Assembly (NCBI GenBank): GCA_020091685.1
Contig: CM034609.1
Coordinates: forward strand, 13,236,023-13,300,022
Source: Lutjanus erythropterus
Taxonomy: Eukaryota > Chordata > Actinopteri > Lutjaniformes > Lutjanidae
DNA length: 64,000 bases
Direction of reading: 5' to 3'
Position numbers and translations under genes: made by a program
In this document: in pieces, positions 39,001 through 41,075 of the stretch
Numbering within the stretch: position 1 is the first letter of the stretch
Layout of the letters: every line of letters begins with the position of its first letter
Notes under the pieces: generated by a model
What the model was told of the DNA's origin: nothing
Seen by the model: only the letters and a program-made list of their open reading frames with translations
Database searches by the model: none

Positions 39001-41075
39001 CAACATCTGTTAAGCTGCAGTGTCTCAATAGAGCGGTAGATGGGCAGGCACTTGTCAGGCACAAAAATGTGCCAAGTGTGTAATGTTTTCTGCGAGAGTT
39101 TTTGCTGTTTGTGTGTCTCTGAGCCAGTTTAGTCTGCTGGAAAGGTGACAGGATTCATCAACACAAACATTTCACAAACAACTTACAAGACTGATGGCTT
39201 CATATCACAACAAAAGCAAATTAATCCTATAAACACTGTCTCTGTCCAATTCTAGGACACACTTGTGTACACATATCAAATCTGTGCTCCACAGAGCTTC
39301 GGGTGAGCTCCTATGTGTGAAAGATGCGCAATAGAAGTGATTTTCTGCCCCTTAGACTTGCACTTGGATTAATAGATTTCCAGTTGTCTCTCAGTAGATA
39401 TATCCAGTGCCACTTTACGATAAGACTACCCTTAAGAATTATGTAGAAATGGTTTATGATTAGGTTATTAAAGCTATATTATGTAACTTTTCCACATTAA
39501 AATGTTTAAAATGCTACACCCTTTATATATTCTGTTGAGTCGTGTGTTCAAATGCAGAGATATCTGTAATTTATTGAAGGTAAGAGTGTGTTTCCTGCTA
39601 GCCATTGCAAGATAATTGCTAGTTGTTGTAACTCCAGGGAAAACACAAGCTACAGCAGAGTGAGGGAGGAAGTCATAGATAGATTTTCATCAGCTTTATT
39701 GATTGTTTAACAGTGAAGAAAACAGCACTCATGATTGCACGCCACTTCACAATATCATCAAATTACATCCTTTGTTCTTCTCATTGCTGCATGAAAACCA
39801 TGTTATAATTTGTTTAGAATTGTTTATTAACCATTTAGAATGTGTCTATAACCTAATTGAAGGCGACATCTGTAATATATTTAGTGTAATAAGTCGTAAA
39901 ATGACAATGATATGTCACCGGAGATAAGGGAAACATGCTGAGTTGAAATACTCGCGTGTCTGTTTATGAGTCATAACAAATCTTTAATAATCTTTTAGAA
40001 GAAGTAAATCTTTATGACCGTTAAATTGAGCATTAAATTAATGGATTCTGACAGGCGTTAAGGCAGGCAGTCACTTAACTCCAGAGTGAGTATTTTCAGA
40101 GCATTAGGTGTTTATTTTCAGGATAATGGGCTCAGCTTTACATTGACAGACAACTGACAGTAATAAACCGCCGATCATCTTACAATGTAGGACTGACTAT
40201 TTACAATTTATGTAGAAGTTACAGTGTTGCACCTGTCTTGCACTCCTGCAGTGTTCCTTCAGCCAGCCTGAGCTTCCTAAAGTCTGGCGAGGAGGGGGCA
40301 AGGACAAACAACTCGCTTCAACCATAAATTACATATGAAATAGGAGTTCAACCTATTTAATATATTGTCTGTGGCTCCAACTCACTATATGGACTGCTGT
40401 GCTCATTTTTGGATGCACTATTGTTACACATTGCTCTTTTAGTAACCAAATAATCATAAATCATCAAGTAGGGTGGTCTTATTGTGAAGTGGTACCTGTA
40501 TATCCTGCTGTGTTATGATTCAGTTCTGTGTGGTTTTGACAGTAAGAATGCTGTATTAGAGTTAGCTGCCATTATTCTCTGTAGTCAACATTTTAAACGT
40601 GTCTGTTTAGTAATCTCCCTGACTTCAAAGTGTCCTCTAACTCTCTCTCCTGATTGGCTCACAGGGCAGCGACAGCGAATATGAGATGGATCAGAGCCGA
40701 CAGAAGACCCACTCCTTCGTCAACCACTACATCAGCGACCCCACGTACTACAACTCCTGGCGGCGGCAGCAGAAGGGCGTCTCTCGTCCACCGGCGTACG
40801 GCTACTCCCAGCCCGAGCCCCTGGTGGAGCAGGAGTCGCGGCAGCACCCACCACCCGTGCCGCCTCTGCCGCCTCTGCTCCCTCAGAGCGCCCCGTCCCC
40901 ACAGCCCCAGTGCCAGGGCCAGGGCACTCTGTTCAGGTCGAAGGGAAGCCGGACTCCCACCCCCTCCCTGCTGTCCTCGGAACCCCCCAGCCAGCACAGC
41001 ACCCTCTACCGACCCCCGAGCAGCCTGGGCTGCGCCGCTCAGGCCCCTACCGCTGGCTTCTCCTCTTTTGTTTGA
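225..41075 (+). CDS. sdk1: Sidekick cell adhesion molecule 1 (3' 39 exons; whole-gene span)
   Basis: Sidekick proteins are homophilic synaptic adhesion molecules of the immunoglobulin superfamily, known in vertebrates for lamina-specific matching of retinal synapses; their C-terminus binds MAGI-type PDZ scaffolds. The 39 exons traced here join in one frame into 1952 residues: Ig3 (second half, 1-63), Ig4 (64-157), Ig5 (157-252), Ig6 (252-345), FN3 domains 1-13 (346-1678), a helix at about 1690-1711 and a tail at 1712-1952 ending SSFV. The 6 Ig + 13 FN3 + TM + PDZ-ligand layout is diagnostic of the family. Tail motifs such as [17 protein letters not shown] and [15 protein letters not shown] point to SDK1, not SDK2 (from memory, not alignment). 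The full protein is usually about 2200 residues, so roughly 260 N-terminal residues lie 5' of the window. All exons are intact; this looks functional. Teleosts may carry two copies, and which one this is cannot be told. Confidence 0.93.
566..1846. mobile_element. hAT-type non-autonomous transposon
   Basis: Terminal inverted repeats are visible: the left end starts CAGCGTTTCTTAAA and the reverse complement of the right end reads CAGTGTTTCTCAAA. This CAGNGTTTCTNAAA form is typical of hAT elements. The flanking octamers are ATCTAGGA on the left and ATGCAGAA on the right (5 of 8 matching), both close to the NTCTAGAN target favoured by some hAT families. The interior of about 1.28 kb is AT-rich and has no transposase reading frame. 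It lies in the intron after exon w1. Confidence 0.6.
1855..2097. mobile_element. Short hAT-type MITE abutting the preceding element
   Basis: A 243 bp element with ends CACTGGTTCTCA and, reverse-complemented from the right, CAGTGGTTCTCA (11 of 12). The left octamer ATGCAGAA and right octamer ATTTAGAA agree at 6 of 8 positions, fitting an 8 bp hAT target duplication. It directly follows the hAT element at 566-1846, separated only by the shared octamer. Confidence 0.6.
2201..2284 (+). CDS. sdk1: sdk1 exon w2: start of Ig4
   Basis: Acceptor ACAG ends at 2200; donor GT is at 2285. Encodes residues 64-92, reading [19 protein letters not shown] and then the first Ig4 cysteine in DIPCQ. Both ends are phase 1. 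Confidence 0.9.
2383..2577 (+). CDS. sdk1: sdk1 exon w3: rest of Ig4
   Basis: Acceptor TGCAG ends at 2382; donor GTATGT is at 2578. Encodes residues 92-157 with IVWYKD, the DDTGMFQC cysteine motif and the G strand. It completes Ig4 and ends in phase 1. Confidence 0.93.
2578..3065. other. sdk1 intron with GT microsatellite
   Basis: A pyrimidine-rich intron. A GT repeat at about 3014-3050 lies just upstream of the next acceptor. Nothing else recognised. Confidence 0.6.
3066..3182 (+). CDS. sdk1: sdk1 exon w4: start of Ig5
   Basis: Acceptor CTCAG ends at 3065; donor GTGCGT is at 3183. Encodes residues 157-196, with the first Ig5 cysteine in LHCE and core tryptophan in ITWQK. Phase 1 at both ends. 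Confidence 0.92.
3455..3622 (+). CDS. sdk1: sdk1 exon w5: rest of Ig5
   Basis: Acceptor TGCAG ends at 3454; donor GTAAGC is at 3623. Encodes residues 196-252 with the SDAGTYTC motif typical of I-set Ig domains. Phase 1 at both ends. The 272 bp intron before it shows only pyrimidine-rich sequence. Confidence 0.93.
3623..4197. other. sdk1 intron, nothing recognised
   Basis: About 575 bp of AT-rich intron between exons w5 and w6. I see no repeat family, conserved exon or RNA gene in it. Confidence 0.5.
4198..4300 (+). CDS. sdk1: sdk1 exon w6: start of Ig6
   Basis: Acceptor CCCAG ends at 4197; donor GTAATA is at 4301. Encodes residues 252-286, with [15 protein letters not shown] and the first Ig6 cysteine in MNCG. 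Starts phase 1 and ends phase 2. Confidence 0.9.
4342..4860. repeat. Dispersed repeat with decayed tandem modules
   Basis: Contains at least three diverged copies (near 4486, 4567 and 4710) of a module reading roughly 'AAATTTGGCACAAATGTCCA', each followed by a 'CAGGGATGAAGTGATTAGA'-like stretch. Its opening resembles a repeat I remember as common in teleost introns (basis: memory). No coding potential. Confidence 0.5.
4861..5896. other. sdk1 intron remainder
   Basis: About 1 kb of intron before exon w7. A short GT run lies at about 5844-5860, close to the acceptor. Nothing else recognised; a weak tRNA A-box-like string near 5407 was not accepted. Confidence 0.5.
5897..6073 (+). CDS. sdk1: sdk1 exon w7: rest of Ig6
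   Basis: Acceptor CTCCAG ends at 5896; donor GT is at 6074. Encodes residues 286-345, with the YVWEKSG core and the GDIGTYTC cysteine motif. Both ends phase 2. It closes the Ig block; FN3 domains follow. Confidence 0.92.
6360..6496 (+). CDS. sdk1: sdk1 exon w8: FN3-1, first half
   Basis: The acceptor lies after a CA microsatellite (6325-6346) and ends at 6359. Encodes residues 345-391: [15 protein letters not shown], then the FN3 tryptophan in LTWAQ and YILEVSEN. Ends phase 1. An AG four bases further downstream was rejected because it breaks the frame. Confidence 0.9.
6497..7187. other. sdk1 intron, nothing recognised
   Basis: Roughly 690 bp of AT-rich intron splitting FN3-1. No repeat or second gene recognised. 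Confidence 0.5.
7188..7335 (+). CDS. sdk1: sdk1 exon w9: FN3-1, second half
   Basis: Acceptor TCTCAG ends at 7187; donor GTTGGT is at 7336. Encodes residues 391-440 with the FN3 tyrosine-corner segment [13 protein letters not shown]. Ends phase 2. Confidence 0.92.
7336..10015. other. Large sdk1 intron with repeat scraps
   Basis: 2.7 kb intron. At about 8543-8640 there is a G-run/C-run segment with the look of a decayed transposon. At 9245-9332 there is one copy of a short repeat ending in GCCATATCACCCAGCCCT, which recurs at 26648-26739 and 57421-57490. A weak CA-rich patch lies near 7803-7830. No exon recognised. Confidence 0.5.
9245..9332. repeat. Short interspersed repeat ending in CCCAGCCCT
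   Basis: Reads GAGAAAATGTATATACTGAG, then a stretch ending AAGATATTATTTACAAGCCA and CACCCAGCCCT. The same order of blocks is found at 26648-26739 and its 3' half at 57421-57490, so this is a dispersed family. Ends of this kind are common in small teleost DNA transposons (from memory). Confidence 0.5.
10016..10156 (+). CDS. sdk1: sdk1 exon w10: FN3-2, first half
   Basis: Acceptor CTGCAG ends at 10015 after a long T tract; donor GTAAGA is at 10157. Encodes residues 440-487: [15 protein letters not shown], the [13 protein letters not shown] turn and GYII. Both ends phase 2. Confidence 0.93.
10539..10720 (+). CDS. sdk1: sdk1 exon w11: FN3-2, second half
   Basis: Acceptor TGCCAG ends at 10538; donor GTGAGG is at 10721. 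Encodes residues 487-548, with [15 protein letters not shown] and the G strand. Starts phase 2, ends phase 1. The 382 bp intron before it holds only pyrimidine-rich sequence. Confidence 0.93.
10794..12622. mobile_element. TTAA-flanked transposon with long inverted ends (Kolobok/piggyBac-like target)
   Basis: Inverted ends of about 180 bp: the left reads AGGGGAAATTATAGTATTTC and the right, reverse-complemented, AGGGTAACTCTGGTATTTTT. Both continue with CAACNTGGACCC, GGTCCAGTATTGA and a CAGTGGCAAAAACAAGCACT block (reverse-complement in one arm). TTAA flanks both ends (10790-10793 and 12623-12626), fitting a TTAA target duplication as in Kolobok or piggyBac. The interior has no long reading frame, so it is non-autonomous. 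It sits in the intron between exons w11 and w12. Confidence 0.7.
12627..15397. other. sdk1 intron remainder (w11-w12)
   Basis: AT-rich intron, largely unremarkable. It contains a LINE 3' remnant at about 13945-14230 (listed separately) and a poly-T tract at 13249-13263. The last 110 bases before exon w12 form a long pyrimidine-rich tract. Confidence 0.5.
13945..14230 (+). pseudogene. Decayed LINE reverse-transcriptase C-terminal remnant
   Basis: Translated piecewise on the + strand across frameshifts, it gives PRWLPV, a stop, FGIPL, then a KALKGL-like and [13 protein letters not shown] stretch and RDPLHQTH. The order resembles the C-terminal region of L2/Rex-type LINE ORF2 proteins (LHWLPV, YKALNG, PSYISDLL, RSLRSS) as I remember it. 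No intact frame remains. Confidence 0.5.
15398..15513 (+). CDS. sdk1: sdk1 exon w12: FN3-3, first half
   Basis: Acceptor GATCAG ends at 15397; donor GTGAGC is at 15514. Encodes residues 548-586: [25 protein letters not shown] and INGINQGYK. Starts phase 1, ends phase 0. Confidence 0.93.
15690..16205. repeat. Interspersed repeat, copy 1 of a pair within sdk1
   Basis: Shares several ordered blocks with 39868-40400: the TTGAAATACTC block, GGCAGTCACT, CAGGATAA, ACAATGTAGGACT-like, a GAGGGGGCA block and the ATATTATATACAAAATAGGA / ACATATGAAATAGGAG block followed by TTCAACCT. The two are clearly homologous, diverged copies of one dispersed element; no protein coding is seen. Confidence 0.6.
16259..16454 (+). 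CDS. sdk1: sdk1 exon w13: FN3-3, second half
   Basis: Acceptor TTCCAG ends at 16258; donor GTAAGT is at 16455. Encodes residues 587-652, beginning [15 protein letters not shown] and continuing with the [16 protein letters not shown] strand and [16 protein letters not shown]. Starts phase 0, ends phase 1. Confidence 0.93.
16567..16665 (+). CDS. sdk1: sdk1 exon w14: FN3-4, first part
   Basis: Acceptor TAAAG ends at 16566 after a T-rich tract; donor GTAAGC is at 16666. Encodes residues 652-685: [33 protein letters not shown]. Phase 1 at both ends. Confidence 0.92.
16666..17088. other. sdk1 intron, nothing recognised
   Basis: About 420 bp intron. Only a short direct repeat, GTTTGTAACT twice at 17061-17080, stands out just before the acceptor. 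Confidence 0.5.
17089..17280 (+). CDS. sdk1: sdk1 exon w15: FN3-4, rest
   Basis: Acceptor ATCAG ends at 17088; donor GT is at 17281. Encodes residues 685-749 with [12 protein letters not shown], the [15 protein letters not shown] strand and the C-terminal linker. Phase 1 at both ends. Confidence 0.93.
17473..17594 (+). CDS. sdk1: sdk1 exon w16: FN3-5, first part
   Basis: Acceptor CCACAG ends at 17472; donor GTAAGA is at 17595. Encodes residues 749-789: [32 protein letters not shown] and RWLVEAQ. Starts phase 1, ends phase 0. Confidence 0.93.
17645..17966. mobile_element. GGTTCT-rich CACT-ended repeat, copy 1 (right end missing)
   Basis: Begins TACACTCTAAGAAATAAGGG, the family's left end, and holds internal repeats of the form ACCCTTGGAATATAAAAGGG / GGTTCTCAGTAGAAACC. 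The matching inverted right end (TTATTTCTTAGAGTG) is absent, so this copy looks truncated near 17966. It lies in the intron between exons w16 and w17. Confidence 0.6.
18013..18065. repeat. (TG)n microsatellite abutting an sdk1 acceptor
   Basis: About 26 uninterrupted TG units followed directly by TTTCAG, the acceptor of exon w17. The repeat occupies the place where the polypyrimidine tract would normally be. Confidence 0.9.
18071..18180 (+). CDS. sdk1: sdk1 exon w17: FN3-5, middle
   Basis: Acceptor TTTCAG ends at 18070; donor GTGAGC is at 18181. Encodes residues 790-826: [20 protein letters not shown], then [13 protein letters not shown]. Starts phase 0, ends phase 2. A CA run follows the donor at 18186-18213. 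Confidence 0.9.
18335..18421. repeat. Probable LINE 3' end with ATCTA-type tail
   Basis: GACCTAGTTTCCTTTTGGGC leads into ATTAAAGTTTCATC and a short tandem of TAATC units. This resembles the 3' ends of teleost L2/Rex-like LINEs (a TTTCCCT..GGGATCAATAAAGT string plus short tandem tail), recalled from memory. Confidence 0.4.
18494..18644 (+). CDS. sdk1: sdk1 exon w18: FN3-5 end and FN3-6 start
   Basis: Acceptor CCCCAG ends at 18493; donor GTAAGT is at 18645. Encodes residues 826-876: [19 protein letters not shown] closes FN3-5 and [19 protein letters not shown] opens FN3-6. It is the one exon joining two FN3 domains without an intron at the boundary. Ends phase 0. Confidence 0.92.
18645..19698. 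other. sdk1 intron, nothing recognised
   Basis: About 1.05 kb of AT-rich intron before the CACT-ended repeat at 19699. No exon or named repeat recognised. Confidence 0.5.
19699..20236. mobile_element. GGTTCT-rich CACT-ended repeat, copy 2 (complete)
   Basis: Left end TACACTCTTAGAAATAAGGG and right end TTTATTTCTTAGAGTGTA form inverted repeats; the flanking dinucleotide is TA on both sides. The interior is packed with GGTTCT/AGAACC motifs and has no coding frame. At 538 bp it is the best-preserved copy in the window. CACT-type ends with a 2 bp flank recall CACTA/EnSpm-like MITEs, but the superfamily is not certain. Confidence 0.7.
20613..20850 (+). CDS. sdk1: sdk1 exon w19: FN3-6, main part
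   Basis: Acceptor CCTCAG ends at 20612; donor GTAAGG is at 20851. Encodes residues 877-956, beginning [20 protein letters not shown] and continuing with the [18 protein letters not shown] strand. Starts phase 0, ends phase 1. At 238 bp it is the longest internal exon in the window. Confidence 0.95.
20941..21056 (+). CDS. sdk1: sdk1 exon w20: FN3-7, first half
   Basis: Acceptor TTGTAG ends at 20940; donor GTCAGC is at 21057. Encodes residues 956-994: [32 protein letters not shown] and LGYK. Starts phase 1, ends phase 0. Confidence 0.93.
21154..21343 (+). CDS. sdk1: sdk1 exon w21: FN3-7, second half
   Basis: Acceptor TTTCAG ends at 21153; donor GTAAAC is at 21344. Encodes residues 995-1058, beginning [20 protein letters not shown], then [17 protein letters not shown]. 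Starts phase 0, ends phase 1. Confidence 0.94.
21344..22124. other. sdk1 intron with pentamer repeat
   Basis: 780 bp intron, unremarkable except for a (GTTGT)n tract at 21989-22042, about 80 bp upstream of exon w22. Confidence 0.55.
21989..22042. repeat. (TGTTG)n pentanucleotide microsatellite
   Basis: About ten tandem TGTTG units, the last two altered to TGCTG. On the other strand it reads CACAA. It lies in the intron shortly before exon w22. Confidence 0.9.
22125..22223 (+). CDS. sdk1: sdk1 exon w22: FN3-8, first part
   Basis: Acceptor GACAG ends at 22124; donor GTCAGT is at 22224. Encodes residues 1058-1091: [32 protein letters not shown]. Phase 1 at both ends. Confidence 0.92.
22378..22572 (+). 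CDS. sdk1: sdk1 exon w23: FN3-8, rest
   Basis: Acceptor CTTAG ends at 22377; donor GTGAGT is at 22573. Encodes residues 1091-1156: [19 protein letters not shown], then [18 protein letters not shown]. Phase 1 at both ends. Confidence 0.93.
22625..23362. mobile_element. GGTTCT-rich CACT-ended repeat, copy 3
   Basis: Left end CACTCTTACGAATAAGGGTT and right end TTCTGTTTCTAAGAGTG are diverged forms of the family ends. Inside, a unit of roughly 60-70 bp (GGTTCTAGATACAACCCTTG, then GAATATAAAAAGGTTCTCAG) recurs several times. At 738 bp it is the longest copy, probably through extra internal units. It fills most of the intron between exons w23 and w24; a GT-rich tract at about 23392-23434 follows. 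Confidence 0.7.
23443..23644 (+). CDS. sdk1: sdk1 exon w24: FN3-9, first part
   Basis: Acceptor CTTCAG ends at 23442, right after a GT-rich tract; donor GTAAAT is at 23645. Encodes residues 1156-1223: [43 protein letters not shown]. Starts phase 1, ends phase 2. Confidence 0.93.
23757..23860 (+). CDS. sdk1: sdk1 exon w25: FN3-9, rest
   Basis: Acceptor TTAAG ends at 23756; donor GTAAGA is at 23861. Encodes residues 1223-1258: [20 protein letters not shown]. Starts phase 2, ends phase 1. Confidence 0.93.
24157..24227 (+). CDS. sdk1: sdk1 exon w26: FN3-10, start
   Basis: Acceptor CTCTAG ends at 24156; donor GTACGC is at 24228. Encodes residues 1258-1281: [24 protein letters not shown]. Starts phase 1, ends phase 0. 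FN3-10 is split over four exons. Confidence 0.92.
24228..24934. other. sdk1 intron with possible LINE 3' scrap
   Basis: At about 24281-24365 a stretch (AATCAGAATCAGGCATATTG, then AAGGAATTTGCCTTGG) resembles a LINE 3' end common in teleosts, from memory. The rest is AT-rich and unremarkable. Confidence 0.35.
24935..25070 (+). CDS. sdk1: sdk1 exon w27: FN3-10, middle
   Basis: Acceptor TTGTAG ends at 24934; donor GTGAAT is at 25071. Encodes residues 1282-1327: [20 protein letters not shown], then [13 protein letters not shown]. Starts phase 0, ends phase 1. Confidence 0.93.
25228..25284 (+). CDS. sdk1: sdk1 exon w28: FN3-10, small exon
   Basis: Acceptor CTCCAG ends at 25227; donor GTAAGT is at 25285. 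Only 57 bp: residues 1327-1346, [19 protein letters not shown]. Phase 1 at both ends, so it could be skipped without breaking the frame, though it supplies a strand of the FN3 fold. Confidence 0.9.
25285..25734. other. sdk1 intron, nothing recognised
   Basis: 450 bp of pyrimidine-rich intron; no repeat family or second gene recognised. Confidence 0.5.
25735..25836 (+). CDS. sdk1: sdk1 exon w29: FN3-10, end
   Basis: Acceptor TCGCAG ends at 25734; donor GTATGT is at 25837. Encodes residues 1346-1380: [20 protein letters not shown], then the G strand. Phase 1 at both ends. Confidence 0.93.
25896..26128. repeat. Interspersed repeat ending GTCCAGCCCTG
   Basis: Its left part (GGATATCATTATACCATGAT, ATGGCATAAG..GTTGTCTTTG, TTTTAAAGGCTGC) aligns with 56478-56548, and the right end carries CCAGCCCTG. 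This suggests a small dispersed DNA transposon; a second copy appears broken up at 56.5-57.5 kb. Confidence 0.5.
26164..26644. mobile_element. CACTG-ended MITE, copy 1
   Basis: Left end CACCATAAAAACAAAAAAGTTGAG-like and right end TTTTTTTTACAGTG form imperfect inverted repeats. The internal GTGAAGGCAGTTGCCTTG block and AACTC/GAGTT motifs are shared with the element at 34952-35275. No coding capacity. Flanked by other small repeats in the w29-w30 intron. Confidence 0.55.
26648..26739. repeat. Short interspersed repeat, second copy
   Basis: Matches 9245-9332 block by block: GAGAAAATGTGTATATTGAG, then ATATTGAGATATTATTTATG and GCCATTTTGCCCAGCTCT. It follows directly on the MITE at 26164-26644. 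Confidence 0.5.
26781..26896 (+). CDS. sdk1: sdk1 exon w30: FN3-11, first half
   Basis: Acceptor TTCAAG ends at 26780; donor GTATGA is at 26897. Encodes residues 1380-1418, beginning [20 protein letters not shown] and continuing with [18 protein letters not shown]. Starts phase 1, ends phase 0. Confidence 0.93.
27032..27218 (+). CDS. sdk1: sdk1 exon w31: FN3-11, second half
   Basis: Acceptor TTCTAG ends at 27031; donor GTGCGT is at 27219. Encodes residues 1419-1481: [19 protein letters not shown], then [16 protein letters not shown]. Starts phase 0, ends phase 1. Confidence 0.94.
27219..29576. other. Large sdk1 intron, nothing recognised
   Basis: 2.36 kb of AT-rich intron. A minus-strand open stretch of about 160 codons at 27567-28058 has no recognisable domain and I do not treat it as a gene. 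Confidence 0.5.
29577..29714 (+). CDS. sdk1: sdk1 exon w32: FN3-12, first half
   Basis: Acceptor CAACAG ends at 29576; donor GTGAGA is at 29715. Encodes residues 1481-1527: [45 protein letters not shown]. Phase 1 at both ends. Confidence 0.94.
29715..30251. other. sdk1 intron stretch, nothing recognised
   Basis: About 540 bp before the CACT-ended repeat at 30252. No feature recognised. Confidence 0.5.
30252..30915. mobile_element. GGTTCT-rich CACT-ended repeat, copy 4
   Basis: Left end CACTCTGAGATATACGGGTT and right end CTTATTTCTGAGAGTG are inverted, and the dinucleotide TG flanks both sides. The interior has the family's AAGAACC/GGTTCT motifs and the ACCCTTGGAATACAAAAGGG unit. No coding capacity. 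Confidence 0.65.
31052..31213 (+). CDS. sdk1: sdk1 exon w33: FN3-12, second half
   Basis: Preferred acceptor CTCCAG ends at 31051; donor GTGGGA is at 31214. Encodes residues 1527-1581: [19 protein letters not shown], then [17 protein letters not shown]. The join [17 protein letters not shown] matches the family sequence I remember. An upstream acceptor at 31030 would add seven in-frame codons. Phase 1 at both ends. Confidence 0.9.
31314..31439 (+). CDS. sdk1: sdk1 exon w34: FN3-13, first half
   Basis: Acceptor CTCAAG ends at 31313; donor GTGAGC is at 31440. Encodes residues 1581-1623: [40 protein letters not shown]. Phase 1 at both ends. Confidence 0.93.
31440..32017. other. sdk1 intron, nothing recognised
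   Basis: About 580 bp of AT-rich intron splitting FN3-13. Confidence 0.5.
32018..32182 (+). CDS. sdk1: sdk1 exon w35: FN3-13, second half
   Basis: Acceptor CTTTAG ends at 32017; donor GTACTC is at 32183. Encodes residues 1623-1678: [19 protein letters not shown], then [17 protein letters not shown]. Phase 1 at both ends. Last extracellular domain. Confidence 0.94.
32269..32409 (+). CDS. sdk1: sdk1 exon w36: transmembrane segment
   Basis: Acceptor GTTCAG ends at 32268; donor GTAGG is at 32410. Encodes residues 1678-1725: [12 protein letters not shown], a hydrophobic stretch at about 1690-1711 ([20 protein letters not shown]), then the basic stop-transfer [15 protein letters not shown]. The EEWWFL lead-in is characteristic of sidekicks. 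Phase 1 at both ends. Confidence 0.95.
32410..34116. other. sdk1 intron, nothing recognised
   Basis: 1.7 kb AT-rich intron between the transmembrane exon and the first tail exon. The last 24 bases form a pyrimidine tract that could itself be coding if the upstream acceptor at 34092 is used. Confidence 0.5.
34117..34261 (+). CDS. sdk1: sdk1 exon w37: cytoplasmic tail, part 1
   Basis: Preferred acceptor GTCCAG ends at 34116; donor GTCAGT is at 34262. Encodes residues 1725-1773: [19 protein letters not shown], then [18 protein letters not shown] and [22 protein letters not shown] is a conserved SDK1 tail motif. Joining DS to GN fits the known SDK1 order; an acceptor at 34092 would add eight codons. 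Starts phase 1, ends phase 2. Confidence 0.9.
34262..34951. other. sdk1 intron stretch, nothing recognised
   Basis: About 690 bp of intron with no recognised feature, before the CACTG-ended MITE. Confidence 0.5.
34952..35275. mobile_element. CACTG-ended MITE, copy 2
   Basis: Left end CACTGTAAAAAAAAATTGAG and right end GATTTTTTTACAGTG are inverted; CA flanks both sides. It shares the GTGAAGGCAGTTGCCTTG and CTTAAGTTTTGAAAAA blocks with the element at 26164-26644. 324 bp, no coding capacity. Confidence 0.65.
35276..37027. other. sdk1 intron stretch, nothing recognised
   Basis: 1.75 kb of intron with ordinary base composition. I found no exon, repeat family or RNA gene in it. Confidence 0.5.
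37028..37985 (-). mobile_element. Tc1/mariner-related element, copy 1 (degenerate)
   Basis: Inverted ends ACCCCAATTCCTGAAAGTTT and, from the right, ACCCCAATTCCAAAAAAGTG. On the minus strand, 37426-37662 keeps a 78-codon fragment ([20 protein letters not shown]) homologous to the fragment in the copy at 45000-46243, where it runs into a DDE transposase C-terminus. Too short and broken to be active. Its right end lies 70 bp before the acceptor of sdk1 exon w38. Confidence 0.65.
38056..38185 (+). CDS. sdk1: sdk1 exon w38: cytoplasmic tail, part 2
   Basis: Acceptor GTCCAG ends at 38055; donor GTAAGC is at 38186. Encodes residues 1773-1816: [44 protein letters not shown]. These are strongly conserved SDK1 tail motifs (recalled). 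Starts phase 2, ends phase 0. A Tc1-like element ends just upstream. Confidence 0.95.
38186..39465. other. sdk1 intron stretch, nothing recognised
   Basis: 1.28 kb of AT-rich intron following exon w38; no recognised feature. Confidence 0.5.
39466..40400. repeat. Interspersed repeat, copy 2 of a pair within sdk1
   Basis: Starts with TTAAAGCTATATTATGTAAC, and from about 39868 its ordered blocks match 15690-16205. This copy is longer and keeps a 5' part missing from the other. A dispersed, non-coding, probably transposon-derived family. Confidence 0.6.
40665..41075 (+). CDS. sdk1: sdk1 exon w39: last exon, tail end and PDZ ligand
   Basis: Acceptor CACAG ends at 40664; stop TGA at 41073-41075. 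Encodes residues 1817-1952: [30 protein letters not shown], a Pro/Gln/Ser-rich spacer at about 1871-1905, STLYRPPSS and the terminus [10 protein letters not shown]. The last four residues form a class I/II-like PDZ ligand known in sidekicks to bind MAGI proteins. Noticeably more GC-rich than the flanking intron and UTR. Confidence 0.96.
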   Translation, partial: GSDSEYEMDQSRQKTHSFVNHYISDPTYYNSWRRQQKGVSRPPAYGYSQPEPLVEQESRQHPPPVPPLPPLLPQSAPSPQPQCQGQGTLFRSKGSRTPTPSLLSSEPPSQHSTLYRPPSSLGCAAQAPTAGFSSFV

